The notes under the pieces were generated by a model. The model ran no database searches. It saw only the letters and a program-made list of their open reading frames with translations, and was not told the DNA's origin. From Bacillota bacterium (GTDB lineage Bacteria; Bacillota; Bacilli; Paenibacillales; NBRC-103111): a DNA stretch of 64,000 nt. How positions within the stretch are numbered: the stretch's first letter is position 1; every line of letters begins with the position of its first letter. The stretch spans positions 160,081-224,080 of the forward strand of contig JAEWGW010000040.1 in NCBI GenBank assembly GCA_023388055.1. Reading direction: 5' to 3'. Positions 31,613-40,735 of the stretch are shown here, in pieces. The translations under genes were made by a program, and so were the position numbers.

Positions 31613-33946
31613 CTATGCTTGCTTCTGCCGGTCCGCCCGGAACTGTCCCGGCGTGATGCCCACTACCTTGCGGAAGCTGCGGATGAAGGCGGTTGTATTG
31701 GAATAATTCAACCTGTCGGAAATATCGGATACCTTCATACTGGTGTTTTCCAGCCATTCCTTAGCCAGGGTCATCCGGTAATTCACCAAATATTCACTGA
31801 AGGTCATGCCCGTTTCCCGCTTGAAGACCCGGCCCAGATAAACAGGGTGGAATTTCAATTCCTCTGCGCAGCCCTCCAAGGTCATGTCCCGGCTGTAGCC
31901 CTCCTTGATCAGCTGGATGATCTTGTTGGCAATGCTGACATACTGCGAATCCTCCAGGCCCGCCAGGAACATTCCCACCGGCTGGATCAGATCCCGCTTG
32001 AACCATACGGCAATATCATCCAGTGCGTTGAGTCTCATCAAATTGGCGTAAGAGGCCCGCTCCCCCAGTACATGATGGACGGTTCCGCCCTTCTCCTGAA
32101 CGATCTGGTAGATCCGGGAGACCAGCTGCATCATAAATACCGGATATTCCTTCGTGCTGAGATTACTCTCCGATAGCTCGGATACATACCTGTCGAACCA
32201 GTCTGTGGCCTTCTCCGTATCCCCCAGGCCCAAGGCCTGGATCAACTGATCCTCGGTCCACTTGATCTGGGTATATGCGGCAGCGGCCATATTGCTTAAC
32301 CCGGGCTCCGTATCCCCGTAATGGATAATCATGCCGCTGCCCAGATAGACGCGCCGCTTCAACGCCTCCAGGCTTTCATTATAAGCGCGCACCACATAAG
32401 AGGTTTGTTCGAAGGGGCTGCTGATGCCGATGCTGATGCTCACCTTCAGGAATTCCATTACCTTGGACTTGATCAGCTCGCACAGATCATAATAATATGC
32501 CCGCAGCTCCCCCTCGTCCTGCAGGCTGCTGGCCACCATGTTCACCTGGGATTGGTTAACCAGAACGGGACTGAACAGCACCTCCGGGGCAATGAGCTCA
32601 CCCACCATATTTTGGATGGCGAACAGCAGAAGCTCCTTATCATGCTCGCCGTACCGGGTATCCTGAAGGGTATCAATCTGCAGGGTCAGTACCGCCAGCC
32701 GCTTCCACCCGGCGGGGAATCCGAATAAGGCACTCCGGTAGGTAAACTCACTCTCCGATAATTGACCGGCCAGCAGCTTCAGCATCAGGAACTGCTTCAG
32801 TTGCGCCAGCTGGTCCTGCATCTGCTGCTGCATCCTCTGGCTATTGCTGAACAGAATGTCAAACCGTTTCTCCAGCGAGGAGAACTCATCCTTACCGCCG
32901 CTTTCCCCGATGGAGACGGCCTCCGTCATCTCGGCCAGCCTGCGGATGGGCGAATACATCCTGCGGGTGATGAACCACGCCAGCAGCCCCACAACAACCA
33001 GCACCAGACTGGACGCAACCACGGTGCCTGTGGCGATCTTGCGGGTTTCCCGGGTCAGCTCCTTCAGAGATACGGCGGATACATAGATCCACTCGTTATA
33101 CGAGGACTGTCTGTAGGTGAAGACCATATCCCGGTTATCGATCCGGCCGTACATATATCCGGAGGTTTGCCCGGAGGAGGCGATGGATTCGGCAATCCGC
33201 TTATTCATGGCCGCATAATGGGTTGCTTCCTCATCACTCCGGTCCAGGAAATCCAGGCCCGTGTAATCCATTACGTAGACCTTGCCCATCTGCTCCTTGG
33301 TATTGTCGGTCAGCATAGCCCGGAGCCGCGGCTTGTCAATTTCAATAATCAGGAACCCCTTGGGCTGATGGGTAAAAGGCAATATAGGCAGCTTTTGCAC
33401 CAAACGAATGGTATCATTCCCCATACCTGCCGGAGCCGCTCCCCCTTCAGAGAGAAGATAACCCGTGTCCCAGAACATATTGTTCGGATGATTGGCATAA
33501 ACGGGAAGCCGGTCCTTGAAGGAAAGCCCGTTTAATGCATTAACCGAGGTGAAGTTCAGCACCCAATCATGCTGCAGATCAATCAGGTACGCCTCGCTTA
33601 CACTGGAGAACGTCTGCAGATTATACAAGCCAGAGTACAGATCCCGGATCTGGATATGCTCCTCCACATCAATGGGCGCGCTCAAGGCCGCCGCCACCAA
33701 GGGGGAACGGGCGAATTGATTGCCGGTCAGCTCCGTCGTTTTCTTCAACTGCTCCATATACATCTGGGTCTGGGACAGGAGCTGCATATTACTCTCCTTG
33801 GTCTTCTGCTCCACATCACTTGCAGCAATATAATAGGAATACAGGCCAAGAGACAACACCGGAATGGCGCCAATTAATAAAGTAAACGCCAGCAAAAGCA
33901 TCATATACCTGGGAAATTTCCCCGCGATTATTCCCCGAACACGCAT
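31613..33946 (-). CDS. Membrane-bound AraC-family sensor-regulator
   Basis: A 777-residue protein with an N-terminal membrane segment (YMMLLLAFTLLIGAIPVLSLGLYSYYI), a large extracellular Cache-like domain, a second membrane segment near residue 300 (VASSLVLVVVGLLAWFI) and a C-terminal AraC helix-turn-helix pair (DMTLEGCAEELKFHPVYLGRVFKRETG...KVSDISDRLNYSNTTAFIRSFRKVVG). Such YesS-like proteins sense sugars outside and activate neighbouring ABC operons. ATG at 33946 has AGGAG nine bases upstream. It lies upstream of the transporter it probably controls. Confidence 0.92.
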   Translation of the reverse strand: MRVRGIIAGKFPRYMMLLLAFTLLIGAIPVLSLGLYSYYIAASDVEQKTKESNMQLLSQTQMYMEQLKKTTELTGNQFARSPLVAAALSAPIDVEEHIQIRDLYSGLYNLQTFSSVSEAYLIDLQHDWVLNFTSVNALNGLSFKDRLPVYANHPNNMFWDTGYLLSEGGAAPAGMGNDTIRLVQKLPILPFTHQPKGFLIIEIDKPRLRAMLTDNTKEQMGKVYVMDYTGLDFLDRSDEEATHYAAMNKRIAESIASSGQTSGYMYGRIDNRDMVFTYRQSSYNEWIYVSAVSLKELTRETRKIATGTVVASSLVLVVVGLLAWFITRRMYSPIRRLAEMTEAVSIGESGGKDEFSSLEKRFDILFSNSQRMQQQMQDQLAQLKQFLMLKLLAGQLSESEFTYRSALFGFPAGWKRLAVLTLQIDTLQDTRYGEHDKELLLFAIQNMVGELIAPEVLFSPVLVNQSQVNMVASSLQDEGELRAYYYDLCELIKSKVMEFLKVSISIGISSPFEQTSYVVRAYNESLEALKRRVYLGSGMIIHYGDTEPGLSNMAAAAYTQIKWTEDQLIQALGLGDTEKATDWFDRYVSELSESNLSTKEYPVFMMQLVSRIYQIVQEKGGTVHHVLGERASYANLMRLNALDDIAVWFKRDLIQPVGMFLAGLEDSQYVSIANKIIQLIKEGYSRDMTLEGCAEELKFHPVYLGRVFKRETGMTFSEYLVNYRMTLAKEWLENTSMKVSDISDRLNYSNTTAFIRSFRKVVGITPGQFRADRQKQA

Positions 33947-34039
33947 CCTGTAACTCTCCTTACAGACAATTTGCTGCAAATCCCGCTATCCCATATGATT
34001 CGCTGCCATTCCATTTAATACCTGTATACTGGTAAAAGA

Positions 34040-34086
34040 AAAAAACGCTCCCAGCCCCACTTTTCGTGGTGCCGAAGGCGTTTTTG
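34040..34086. terminator. Bidirectional terminator
   Basis: AAAAACGC pairs with GCGTTTTT around CCAC/GTGG, downstream of the 34141 gene. Confidence 0.75.
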
Positions 34087-34140
34087 TTTACTTCTCCCTG
34101 TTATTGATGCTGTGGCATAAATTGATCAGATCCGTGGGGA

Positions 34141-34977
34141 TCATTTCTTCCTGCCACGTTTTTCACTCCTCTTCATTAGCTTCTCTTCCTTAGCAAACTC
34201 GCAGCGGGGGCAAATTTCTGTAAATTGAATGCCGTCCGACTGGTAACAGCTCAAGTCATACTCATCGAAGATAAACGGATGTCCGCACTCCTTGCAATCG
34301 AGAAAAATCGGCTGTTCGGAACGAACAATCAGCGATCGGGTGCGCTCTACCAGAAGGGTCTGCCATTCCGCTACCTCCATGTGGTCCCGCTGCTCCAGGT
34401 CATTGATGACCTGCCGGATTTCCGCTTGCACCTTCTTGAATTCAATGCTCGCCCACTGTTTCAGGAAGGGATTATAACGTTTATCACCGGAGCACAGAAT
34501 CATATACAGGAACAGGTACAGCATCCCGCGGTTGCGTCCCTTCAGGTATTCCATACTCTCAGGGGTCATTCCGGTTTCTATCCAATGGTCCCACTCCTGC
34601 AGGAATTCCTTGGCCCGCCGTTCCCGCTCCACTGCCCAGCCCAGGGGTGTAAATTCAAGTATAGGCAGCTTCAGCTTCCCTACCCACTCTGTACGGAAAT
34701 AGCGCCTATCGATCAGACTATCGATTTTGTCCATAATCTGCTCCTGCTTCAAATCATGGAAAAAGCCGTAGGCGGGATTCTGGTCCAGCCCCTTTTCCAG
34801 CAGTTGCTTCTCCTTGGAGCCCTTCAGAATCTTGGCTACCTGCGTACGCCCTCCCTCGCCAATAACATCATCGGCCGCGCGAAGAACGGCATATAGCTCT
34901 TGGGCCGGCAGCGGCAAAAGTGCATGATTTTGTGTAGGCTTCCGAGATCCATACTTTTCTGAATTCTTCTTCTGCAC
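34141..34977 (-). CDS. RQC-domain DNA-binding protein with C-terminal zinc ribbon
   Basis: A 278-residue cytoplasmic protein. The first 110 residues (LPAQELYAVLRAADDVIGEGGRTQVAKILKGS...LPILEFTPLGW) resemble the RQC winged-helix of RecQ helicases without the helicase, like the RQC-minor-1 group. The middle is helical. Near the end CKECGHPF and ICPRC form a zinc ribbon, followed by a basic tail. RQC domains bind DNA junctions, so a role in DNA or modified-DNA recognition is inferred. It lies near an SBD-HNH nuclease. Confidence 0.7.
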   Translation of the reverse strand: MQKKNSEKYGSRKPTQNHALLPLPAQELYAVLRAADDVIGEGGRTQVAKILKGSKEKQLLEKGLDQNPAYGFFHDLKQEQIMDKIDSLIDRRYFRTEWVGKLKLPILEFTPLGWAVERERRAKEFLQEWDHWIETGMTPESMEYLKGRNRGMLYLFLYMILCSGDKRYNPFLKQWASIEFKKVQAEIRQVINDLEQRDHMEVAEWQTLLVERTRSLIVRSEQPIFLDCKECGHPFIFDEYDLSCYQSDGIQFTEICPRCEFAKEEKLMKRSEKRGRKK

Positions 34978-35009
34978 GTTTTTCTCCCCCTATGCGCCAA
35001 TCCATCCAC

Positions 35010-35771
35010 TTATATGTTAGTTATATCAAACTCACCCAGTTTCACAAGCGGTTTCTTGCCTCTGTTCCCTTTCGCAACTTCTTCCACTCCCGATTTATTG
35101 GTTCGTTTACTAATATAGTCGCCTGTCAGCAGGTTATAATCATCCTCATCAACGCCCATCCCTAATTCTTCACTAATGGGAAAAATGGTGCCCATGGTCG
35201 CCCCGATCAGGTACCAATCCTTATCCTGGAATCTGAACCGGTACGTATGGTACCACTTCGTGCTGCTGCCTCCATAATCACTGACCACCACAGAGCCCCG
35301 GTCAATAGAGAGTCCACTAAAGGGATCGCCAAAAACACCACCCTCTCCCGCGGATAAAATCACATGCTCGGCCAGAATCGACAGGGAGTATGTATTCTCC
35401 TTGGTACCAAATGCAATCAATAAGGATCGGGGGGCCTCCAGCCCGCCTTCCGCCCGCTCAATTACCATTGCCACATCCGGAATACCATCCTTATTCAAAT
35501 CGCCTTCTGCCATCACATGCTGATGATCCTTCAACAGGTGCCATCCCGCAGGGACGAGTGAAACCACATCCTGGGCTGGCCGAGAGGTAGGGGCAGGAGA
35601 AGGAGAAGCATCAGGTTGAATAGGGGATGCAGATGAAGGCGTGGTAGTGGTGAGAGGCGGATAACTGGCTCCACTCGGGGCAGTTGGGGTATTATCTCCG
35701 ATTCCTCCGCCGTCGCTGCAAGCGGTCAGAAGCATAAGGCACATGGCACAAGACAGCAGCAGTGACTTCAC
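35010..35771 (-). CDS. Lipoprotein with FG-GAP-like calcium motif
   Basis: A protein of about 253 residues starting at GTG 35771, with GGAGTGG five bases upstream; a TTG at 35801 is an alternative. The start gives a typical lipoprotein signal ending LLTAC. A Ser/Thr/Pro tether follows, then EGDLNKDGIPDVAMV, a calcium-binding FG-GAP-like sequence, and a beta-rich domain. Function unknown; it would sit on the outer face of the membrane. Confidence 0.7.
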   Translation of the reverse strand: MKSLLLSCAMCLMLLTACSDGGGIGDNTPTAPSGASYPPLTTTTPSSASPIQPDASPSPAPTSRPAQDVVSLVPAGWHLLKDHQHVMAEGDLNKDGIPDVAMVIERAEGGLEAPRSLLIAFGTKENTYSLSILAEHVILSAGEGGVFGDPFSGLSIDRGSVVVSDYGGSSTKWYHTYRFRFQDKDWYLIGATMGTIFPISEELGMGVDEDDYNLLTGDYISKRTNKSGVEEVAKGNRGKKPLVKLGEFDITNI

Positions 35772-35905
35772 AGCAGCCACTCCGAGGCGTAATCCACTCA
35801 ATGCTCCGAACCCTCTCTTTTATCTGATGCGTCGAATACTTGCTGCAATTCAATCCGGTTGACGATGAGCACAAACAGCATAATTTTGCCTCCTTCATGA
35901 TTAAC

Positions 35906-36778
35906 TTATGGAGCCCTGCAGTATCTGGCGGGCTCCCGAAACACTTCCTTCACATGCCATTGGATAAAAATCTCCTTCGGCGTATAGGCCGGGTGGATCG
36001 GGGAGCGTATGGGCTTGCCGTGATAACGCATCAACCACTCCTGGAAGCCCTGTGTCCCATGTGCCTGCTCCGCCACCAGCAGTTCCCGGTCCGGTGTAAT
36101 CATAAACACACCCCGGTCGAACATTTTGTGATGCAGGGAACAAAGCGCGATTCCATTCTCCTCTATGTCCGGTCCGCCCGCTTGATGCCATTGGATATGC
36201 GCCGCGTCAACACCCACCAGAGTATCCCCCAGCCTGACATTGAAGCCGCAGACTGCACAGCTGTATTCGTAGGCTTTGAGAATCCGGTTTCGGAACCCCG
36301 GGTCACGTCTGCGAAGCTTTCGCGCAGAGAAATCCAGTCCGATTTCATCCAGAATGTCTTGGTGAATGGTTTCCGGGAAGTGTTCGTTTAATAACAGCTC
36401 CGCTAATTCCTGCATAACAGCTTCATTATGTTGAAGGAGAGTCAGAACCTCATCACTAAACCCGCCTTCTATCTGTTCCGCTAATAACTGCTTGTCCGAA
36501 AAATGCTTTTTATCCACCTGATTGCTTAGTCTCCAAATCCCGTCCGTGGTTAATCGGACAAAAGGCTCCTCGGGATGATAGGACCGTCTAGGCGGACCAA
36601 ACTCCATCAGCAGCTTCTTGAGCTTCTCCCGGACGAATTCATAGGGTAATGCCGTATGATTTTGCTGCAGCTGAGCCAACGCCAGAAGAATCAACAACGG
36701 CTTATGCGGGGCCCGCTGGCCTTTCTTTTTCCATATAGAAAGTTTAGATAGCTTTAACTTCAGCTCGGACGTTTCCAT
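35906..36778 (-). CDS. SBD-HNH endonuclease (phosphorothioate-sensing, ScoMcrA-like type IV)
   Basis: A 290-residue protein. The N-terminal 150 residues match the sulfur-binding domain type, with QRAPHKPLLILLALA and GPPRRSYHPEEPFVRL, where the Arg-Ser-Tyr-His stretch corresponds to the recognition loop. The C-terminal part is an HNH nuclease with CAVCGF, DAAHIQWHQAGGP, NGIALCSLHHKMFDRG. Such enzymes cut DNA carrying phosphorothioate (and sometimes methyl) marks. No dnd modification genes are in the window, as expected for a standalone type IV restriction enzyme. The ATG follows an AGGGAGAAGCAGGAATT leader. Confidence 0.85.
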   Translation of the reverse strand: METSELKLKLSKLSIWKKKGQRAPHKPLLILLALAQLQQNHTALPYEFVREKLKKLLMEFGPPRRSYHPEEPFVRLTTDGIWRLSNQVDKKHFSDKQLLAEQIEGGFSDEVLTLLQHNEAVMQELAELLLNEHFPETIHQDILDEIGLDFSARKLRRRDPGFRNRILKAYEYSCAVCGFNVRLGDTLVGVDAAHIQWHQAGGPDIEENGIALCSLHHKMFDRGVFMITPDRELLVAEQAHGTQGFQEWLMRYHGKPIRSPIHPAYTPKEIFIQWHVKEVFREPARYCRAP

Positions 36779-36835
36779 AATTCCTGCTTCTCCCTAAAAA
36801 TTGAAGTATATTCCCATCATACTATACTCCCTAAG

Positions 36836-36875
36836 AAAAAACCGCCAGCGGATTTGATTCCGCCAGCGGTTTTTC
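36836..36875. terminator. Strong bidirectional terminator
   Basis: AAAAACCGC pairs with GCGGTTTTT, with inner CGGA/TCCG, between the dus stop codon and the SBD-HNH start. Confidence 0.85.
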
Positions 36876-36883
36876 GGGTCTGT

Positions 36884-37831
36884 TCAGGCTTCGTTCACAA
36901 CCAGCTCCAGCTCCCGGAAGACACTGGATACCGCTTCGTCGTAGTCGGCTAACCGTTCGGACTTGCGGATTTTCTTCATATATTTGGCCGGGTCCTCGAA
37001 CACCTGGATCATATACAGCCACAGCTCTTTCATCTTATACAACACGTTTTTATCGCCAAAAAGCACCCCTTGGTAACCCTCATACACTTTATCATGAAAG
37101 TTCCTCAGCTGTTGTTTGCCGATTGTACCATTATTTGTAATTTCATTGATCAGCCCGGGATTAGCCAATAAGCCTCTGCCGATCATCAGGGTATCTACCG
37201 TCGGGAACTCCGCCGTAAACGCCTTGTATTCCTTGATGGTAAACAGATCTCCATTATAACAAACCGGGTTTTTGCTGATCTGCAAGGCATCCCGGAAAAT
37301 GTCCAGATTCGGCGTGTTCTTATAGAAGTCCTTTTGAATCCGGGGATGAATGATGAGCTCTTCCATGGGATATTTGTTGAAGATGTCCATTAACGCGTAG
37401 AACTCCTCGTGCTGGTCCTTGCCCAGTCTGGTTTTAACGGAGATTTTCGTTACGGAATGGGCAAATATCTCCTCCAAAAACTGGTCCAGCTCCTCGCGTT
37501 TGGCCAGAAATCCGGAGCCCTTGTGCTTCGACACCACTGTTCCCGAAGGGCATCCCAGATTTAAATTGATCTCATTGTAGCCCATGAGCTTTAATTTTTT
37601 GGAGGTTTGAATGAAATCCTTGGCATTGTTCGTCAGCAATTGGGGAATCAGCACCAGCCCTTGGTTGTGCTCCGGCAGAATATCGTTGATATCCCGGGTT
37701 TTGAAGCTTTCGTTCTGCTGCGGGACAATAAAAGGCGAAAAGTACTTGTCTACATTATGGAAAAACGCATAGTGGGCATTTCGGTAAATATATCCTGTCA
37801 GCCCCTCCATGGGGGCGTAATAAAATTTCAT
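36884..37831 (-). CDS. dus: tRNA-dihydrouridine synthase
   Basis: A 315-residue flavoenzyme that reduces uridine to dihydrouridine in tRNA D-loops. Signatures are YYAPMEGLTGYIYRN at the N-terminus, INLNLGCPSGTVVSKHKGSG with the catalytic Cys, and VCYNGDL and MIGRGLLANPGL in the FMN site. AAGGAG lies twelve bases upstream of the ATG. The subgroup (DusB-like or other) cannot be settled by eye. Confidence 0.9.
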   Translation of the reverse strand: MKFYYAPMEGLTGYIYRNAHYAFFHNVDKYFSPFIVPQQNESFKTRDINDILPEHNQGLVLIPQLLTNNAKDFIQTSKKLKLMGYNEINLNLGCPSGTVVSKHKGSGFLAKREELDQFLEEIFAHSVTKISVKTRLGKDQHEEFYALMDIFNKYPMEELIIHPRIQKDFYKNTPNLDIFRDALQISKNPVCYNGDLFTIKEYKAFTAEFPTVDTLMIGRGLLANPGLINEITNNGTIGKQQLRNFHDKVYEGYQGVLFGDKNVLYKMKELWLYMIQVFEDPAKYMKKIRKSERLADYDEAVSSVFRELELVVNEA

Positions 37832-37937
37832 TTTCGTTGATTGCTCCTTGCGGCATTTTTGATATAGGGAGCATACCTTTTTTTATGAGGGGCGTCAACA
37901 TGCTTGTATCTGCTTCCCCGGCCAGACCAGAACGCCG

Positions 37938-39047
37938 TTATTCCGTGCGGCGGCGGCTTACATTCAACCGGATTTTGTTCACCAGAAGCAACAGCAGCGG
38001 AAAGAGGAGCGCATGGGTCAGATCCCAGTCCACCCAAAACTCCGGGATTTCCTTAATATAAAGGATAATATCCTTGGCTATCAGCCTGGACATGCCAAAC
38101 AACAGAAATGCGGCGGGAAAAATTAAGGTATGGTAGGTTTTCAGCTTGAGGACTTGTGCAGAGCCCAGGATAAAGGCATAAAAGAACAGCACACTTTTGA
38201 AATAGGTGCTGATGATCCAGGCGGTTGCCATAAGTGCTTCCAGCCGCTGCAGGAAATTGCCAATGTTAATGGTCTGGGCAAGAATGTAGGCTGCATAGAA
38301 TTCATGCTCCGAGAAGTAGATCCCCAATACCGTTAACGAAAGAAACAGAATCACATTCAGCCCCAAGGATCCGATCAACAAGGAGATAAACAGCTTCCGG
38401 TTGGTGCTTTTTTCTTTTTTGACAAAAGGGAGCACCATAAGAAACACACACATTTCCCCGAAGGGATAGAAAACGCCGAATAGAAGTGTGTGAAGAAAGT
38501 CACCAGGCGGTGTGTTCATATACGGTTGGATTCTTCCGATTTTAACATCAGGAAGCAGCAGAACGAAAAGGCAGACCAGAAAAAATACAAAGAACGGAAG
38601 GAATATCTGGGCCGCTCTGCCCAAGGTTCCCAACCCCAGCCGGAGCCCGTACACCAGCAGAATAACGGTCATCAGCCGGATGACTTCACCCGGGGTCCCC
38701 TCATAAATCTGCGTCGCCAAAAAATCCTCCATCTCGCGTACATACGTGGCACAACAGATCAAAAAAAAGAACAGATAACTCAGTGCCACCGCCCCGCCTA
38801 TCCATTTGCCCAAAACCTGAGTGGACAGCTCAATCACGGTCTGGTTCTGATTGATAGTAGATAAGAGCAGCAGCAGCTTGATGATGCCAAGGCCCAGCGG
38901 AATGCTGATCAACCCCGCTATCCACGCATCCTGGTGCGCACCTGCCGACATAGCAGCCGGATATACAAGCGCCATATCGCCAACCACACACAATAGTCCC
39001 AGCACACTTAGCTGGTTAGAGGAGATCCGATCCTTTTCCAGACTCAT
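37938..39047 (-). CDS. gerAB: Spore germination permease, GerAB family
   Basis: A 369-residue APC-superfamily membrane protein with about ten membrane segments. It begins ISSNQLSVLGLLCVVGDMALVYPAAMSAGAHQDAW, typical of GerAB/GerKB subunits of germinant receptors in the spore inner membrane, which bind the germinant. ATG at 39047 follows GGGGTGGAAGC; longer starts lie over the divergent promoter. Unusually, it is transcribed divergently from the A and C subunit genes rather than sitting between them. Confidence 0.88.
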   Translation of the reverse strand: MSLEKDRISSNQLSVLGLLCVVGDMALVYPAAMSAGAHQDAWIAGLISIPLGLGIIKLLLLLSTINQNQTVIELSTQVLGKWIGGAVALSYLFFFLICCATYVREMEDFLATQIYEGTPGEVIRLMTVILLVYGLRLGLGTLGRAAQIFLPFFVFFLVCLFVLLLPDVKIGRIQPYMNTPPGDFLHTLLFGVFYPFGEMCVFLMVLPFVKKEKSTNRKLFISLLIGSLGLNVILFLSLTVLGIYFSEHEFYAAYILAQTINIGNFLQRLEALMATAWIISTYFKSVLFFYAFILGSAQVLKLKTYHTLIFPAAFLLFGMSRLIAKDIILYIKEIPEFWVDWDLTHALLFPLLLLLVNKIRLNVSRRRTE

Positions 39048-39134
39048 GCTTCCACCCCTTCTCTGCCGGTAATGATCTGTATCCTTATGGTTTCCATGAA
39101 TAGGAAAAGTATTAGCCGGATCCCCACATGCGCA

Positions 39135-39165
39135 AGAATAATACCTACCTGCTTTTCCCATACTA
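39135..39165 (+). promoter_or_regulatory. Sigma-G-like promoter of gerAA
   Basis: AGAATA (39135-39140) and CATACTA (39159-39165) are 18 bases apart, close to the forespore sigma-G consensus TGAATA-N18-CATACTA. The start would be near 39172, about 34 bases before gerAA. Confidence 0.6.
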
Positions 39166-39205
39166 TCCAACAGAAAAGGTTTGGAAAAACGGAGGGGGGG
39201 CCGTC

Positions 39206-40735
39206 ATGAATACGAGTGTAAACGACAGCTTTTCTACCCATCTGGCGGATAATGCCCGCCTGCTGGCCCAGCTCCTCGGGAACAGCACCGACTTGGTTAT
39301 AAAAGAGCTGCAGCCGGATGATTCCACTCAAATTAATGTGATTTATATAGATGGATTAGTGCATACACAGGTTTTGCACCAGTCCATTCTTTATTCGCTT
39401 CAGGACCGGTTTCTGACGGAACGGTTGGAGGGACTGGCCGCAGACCAAAAGCTGGAGCTTCTCTACAAACAGATCCTGATTGCAGGCGATCTCTCCATGA
39501 CCCGCAGCTCCAAACAATTTGTCCACGAGCTGATGTCAGGCAACGTGATGATTATGGTGGATGGAACAGCGGCTGCACTTCGTGTGGGACTGCCGGGCTG
39601 GGAGGACCGGGACGTTGGCGATTCCAATTCGCAGACCGTTGTCAGAGGGCCGATGGAAGGCTTTACCGAGAACATCCGCACTAACACTGCGCTGGTACGG
39701 CGCAAAATCAAGGATCCCCAGCTATGGCTGGAAACCTTCCAAATCGGGAAATTGACCCAAACCAGTGTATCCATCATGTACCTGAACTCAATTGCCAAGC
39801 CTGACCTGGTGAAGGAAGTAAAACGCAGGCTGGACGCAATCGATACAGACAGCATTCTCGAGAGTGGATACATTGAGGAATTTATCCAGGATAAAACCCT
39901 GACCCCGTTCCCTACCGTATACAACACGGACCGCCCGGATACAGTCGCTGCGGAAATTCTGGAGGGCAAGGTGGCAATTCTGGTGGATGGAACACCGTTC
40001 GTCCTTTTGGTGCCAACGTTTTTCACCGTCTTCTTCCAGGCAGCCGAGGATTATTACCAGCGGGCGGATATTTCCACGTTGCTGCGCTTTGTTCGTTTTC
40101 TGGCATTTTTCATTACCTTGCTGGCCCCTTCCTTCTATGTGGCGATTACCACCTATCACCAGGAGATGATCCCCACCAATCTGGTGATCAGCTTGGCCGC
40201 GCAGCGGGAGAATGTTCCCTTTCCCGCCTTTGTGGAGGCGGTGCTTATGGAGCTAACCTATGAAATCCTGCGTGAGGCAGGCATACGGATTCCCAAGAAT
40301 GTGGGACAGGCTATCTCCATCGTCGGAACCTTGGTTATTGGCCAAGCGGCGGTAGCGGCTGGATTTATCTCGTCATCTATGGTCATTATTGTATCCATCA
40401 CGGCGATTGCCAGCTTTGTGATCCCGGAGATGGGGATGTCCATTGCTGCCCGCATAATCCGGTTTGCCCTGATCGGCCTGGCCGGCTTTATCGGATTGTT
40501 CGGAATATTATGCGGCGTGTTTGTCATTATTCTCCACTTGGCAAGCCTCCAATCGTTCGGCGAGCCTTATATGAGTCCTATCGGACCTTTCCGTGCCCGG
40601 GATATCAAGGATTCCGTCTTCCGTTTGCCCTGGCCCTATCAAAATACCCGGCCGGCAGAGTCCTCATTGAACAACGTGAGGCGTCAAGGCCGTAAACGGA
40701 AAAAGGAGCGTCAGCATGAATCCGAAAAACCTTAA
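39206..40735 (+). CDS. gerAA: Spore germination protein, GerAA family
   Basis: A 509-residue germinant-receptor A subunit. The N-terminal cytoplasmic domain contains STDLVIKEL and the conserved GPMEGFTENIRTNTALVRRKI. Several membrane segments fill the C-terminal half (FLAFFITLLAPSFYVAITTYHQEMIP, VGQAISIVGTLVIGQAAVAAGFIS). ATG at 39206 has GGAGGGGGG upstream. It heads a forespore-type operon with gerAC and a small membrane protein, and pairs with the divergent gerAB. Confidence 0.92.
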   Translation: MNTSVNDSFSTHLADNARLLAQLLGNSTDLVIKELQPDDSTQINVIYIDGLVHTQVLHQSILYSLQDRFLTERLEGLAADQKLELLYKQILIAGDLSMTRSSKQFVHELMSGNVMIMVDGTAAALRVGLPGWEDRDVGDSNSQTVVRGPMEGFTENIRTNTALVRRKIKDPQLWLETFQIGKLTQTSVSIMYLNSIAKPDLVKEVKRRLDAIDTDSILESGYIEEFIQDKTLTPFPTVYNTDRPDTVAAEILEGKVAILVDGTPFVLLVPTFFTVFFQAAEDYYQRADISTLLRFVRFLAFFITLLAPSFYVAITTYHQEMIPTNLVISLAAQRENVPFPAFVEAVLMELTYEILREAGIRIPKNVGQAISIVGTLVIGQAAVAAGFISSSMVIIVSITAIASFVIPEMGMSIAARIIRFALIGLAGFIGLFGILCGVFVIILHLASLQSFGEPYMSPIGPFRARDIKDSVFRLPWPYQNTRPAESSLNNVRRQGRKRKKERQHESEKP

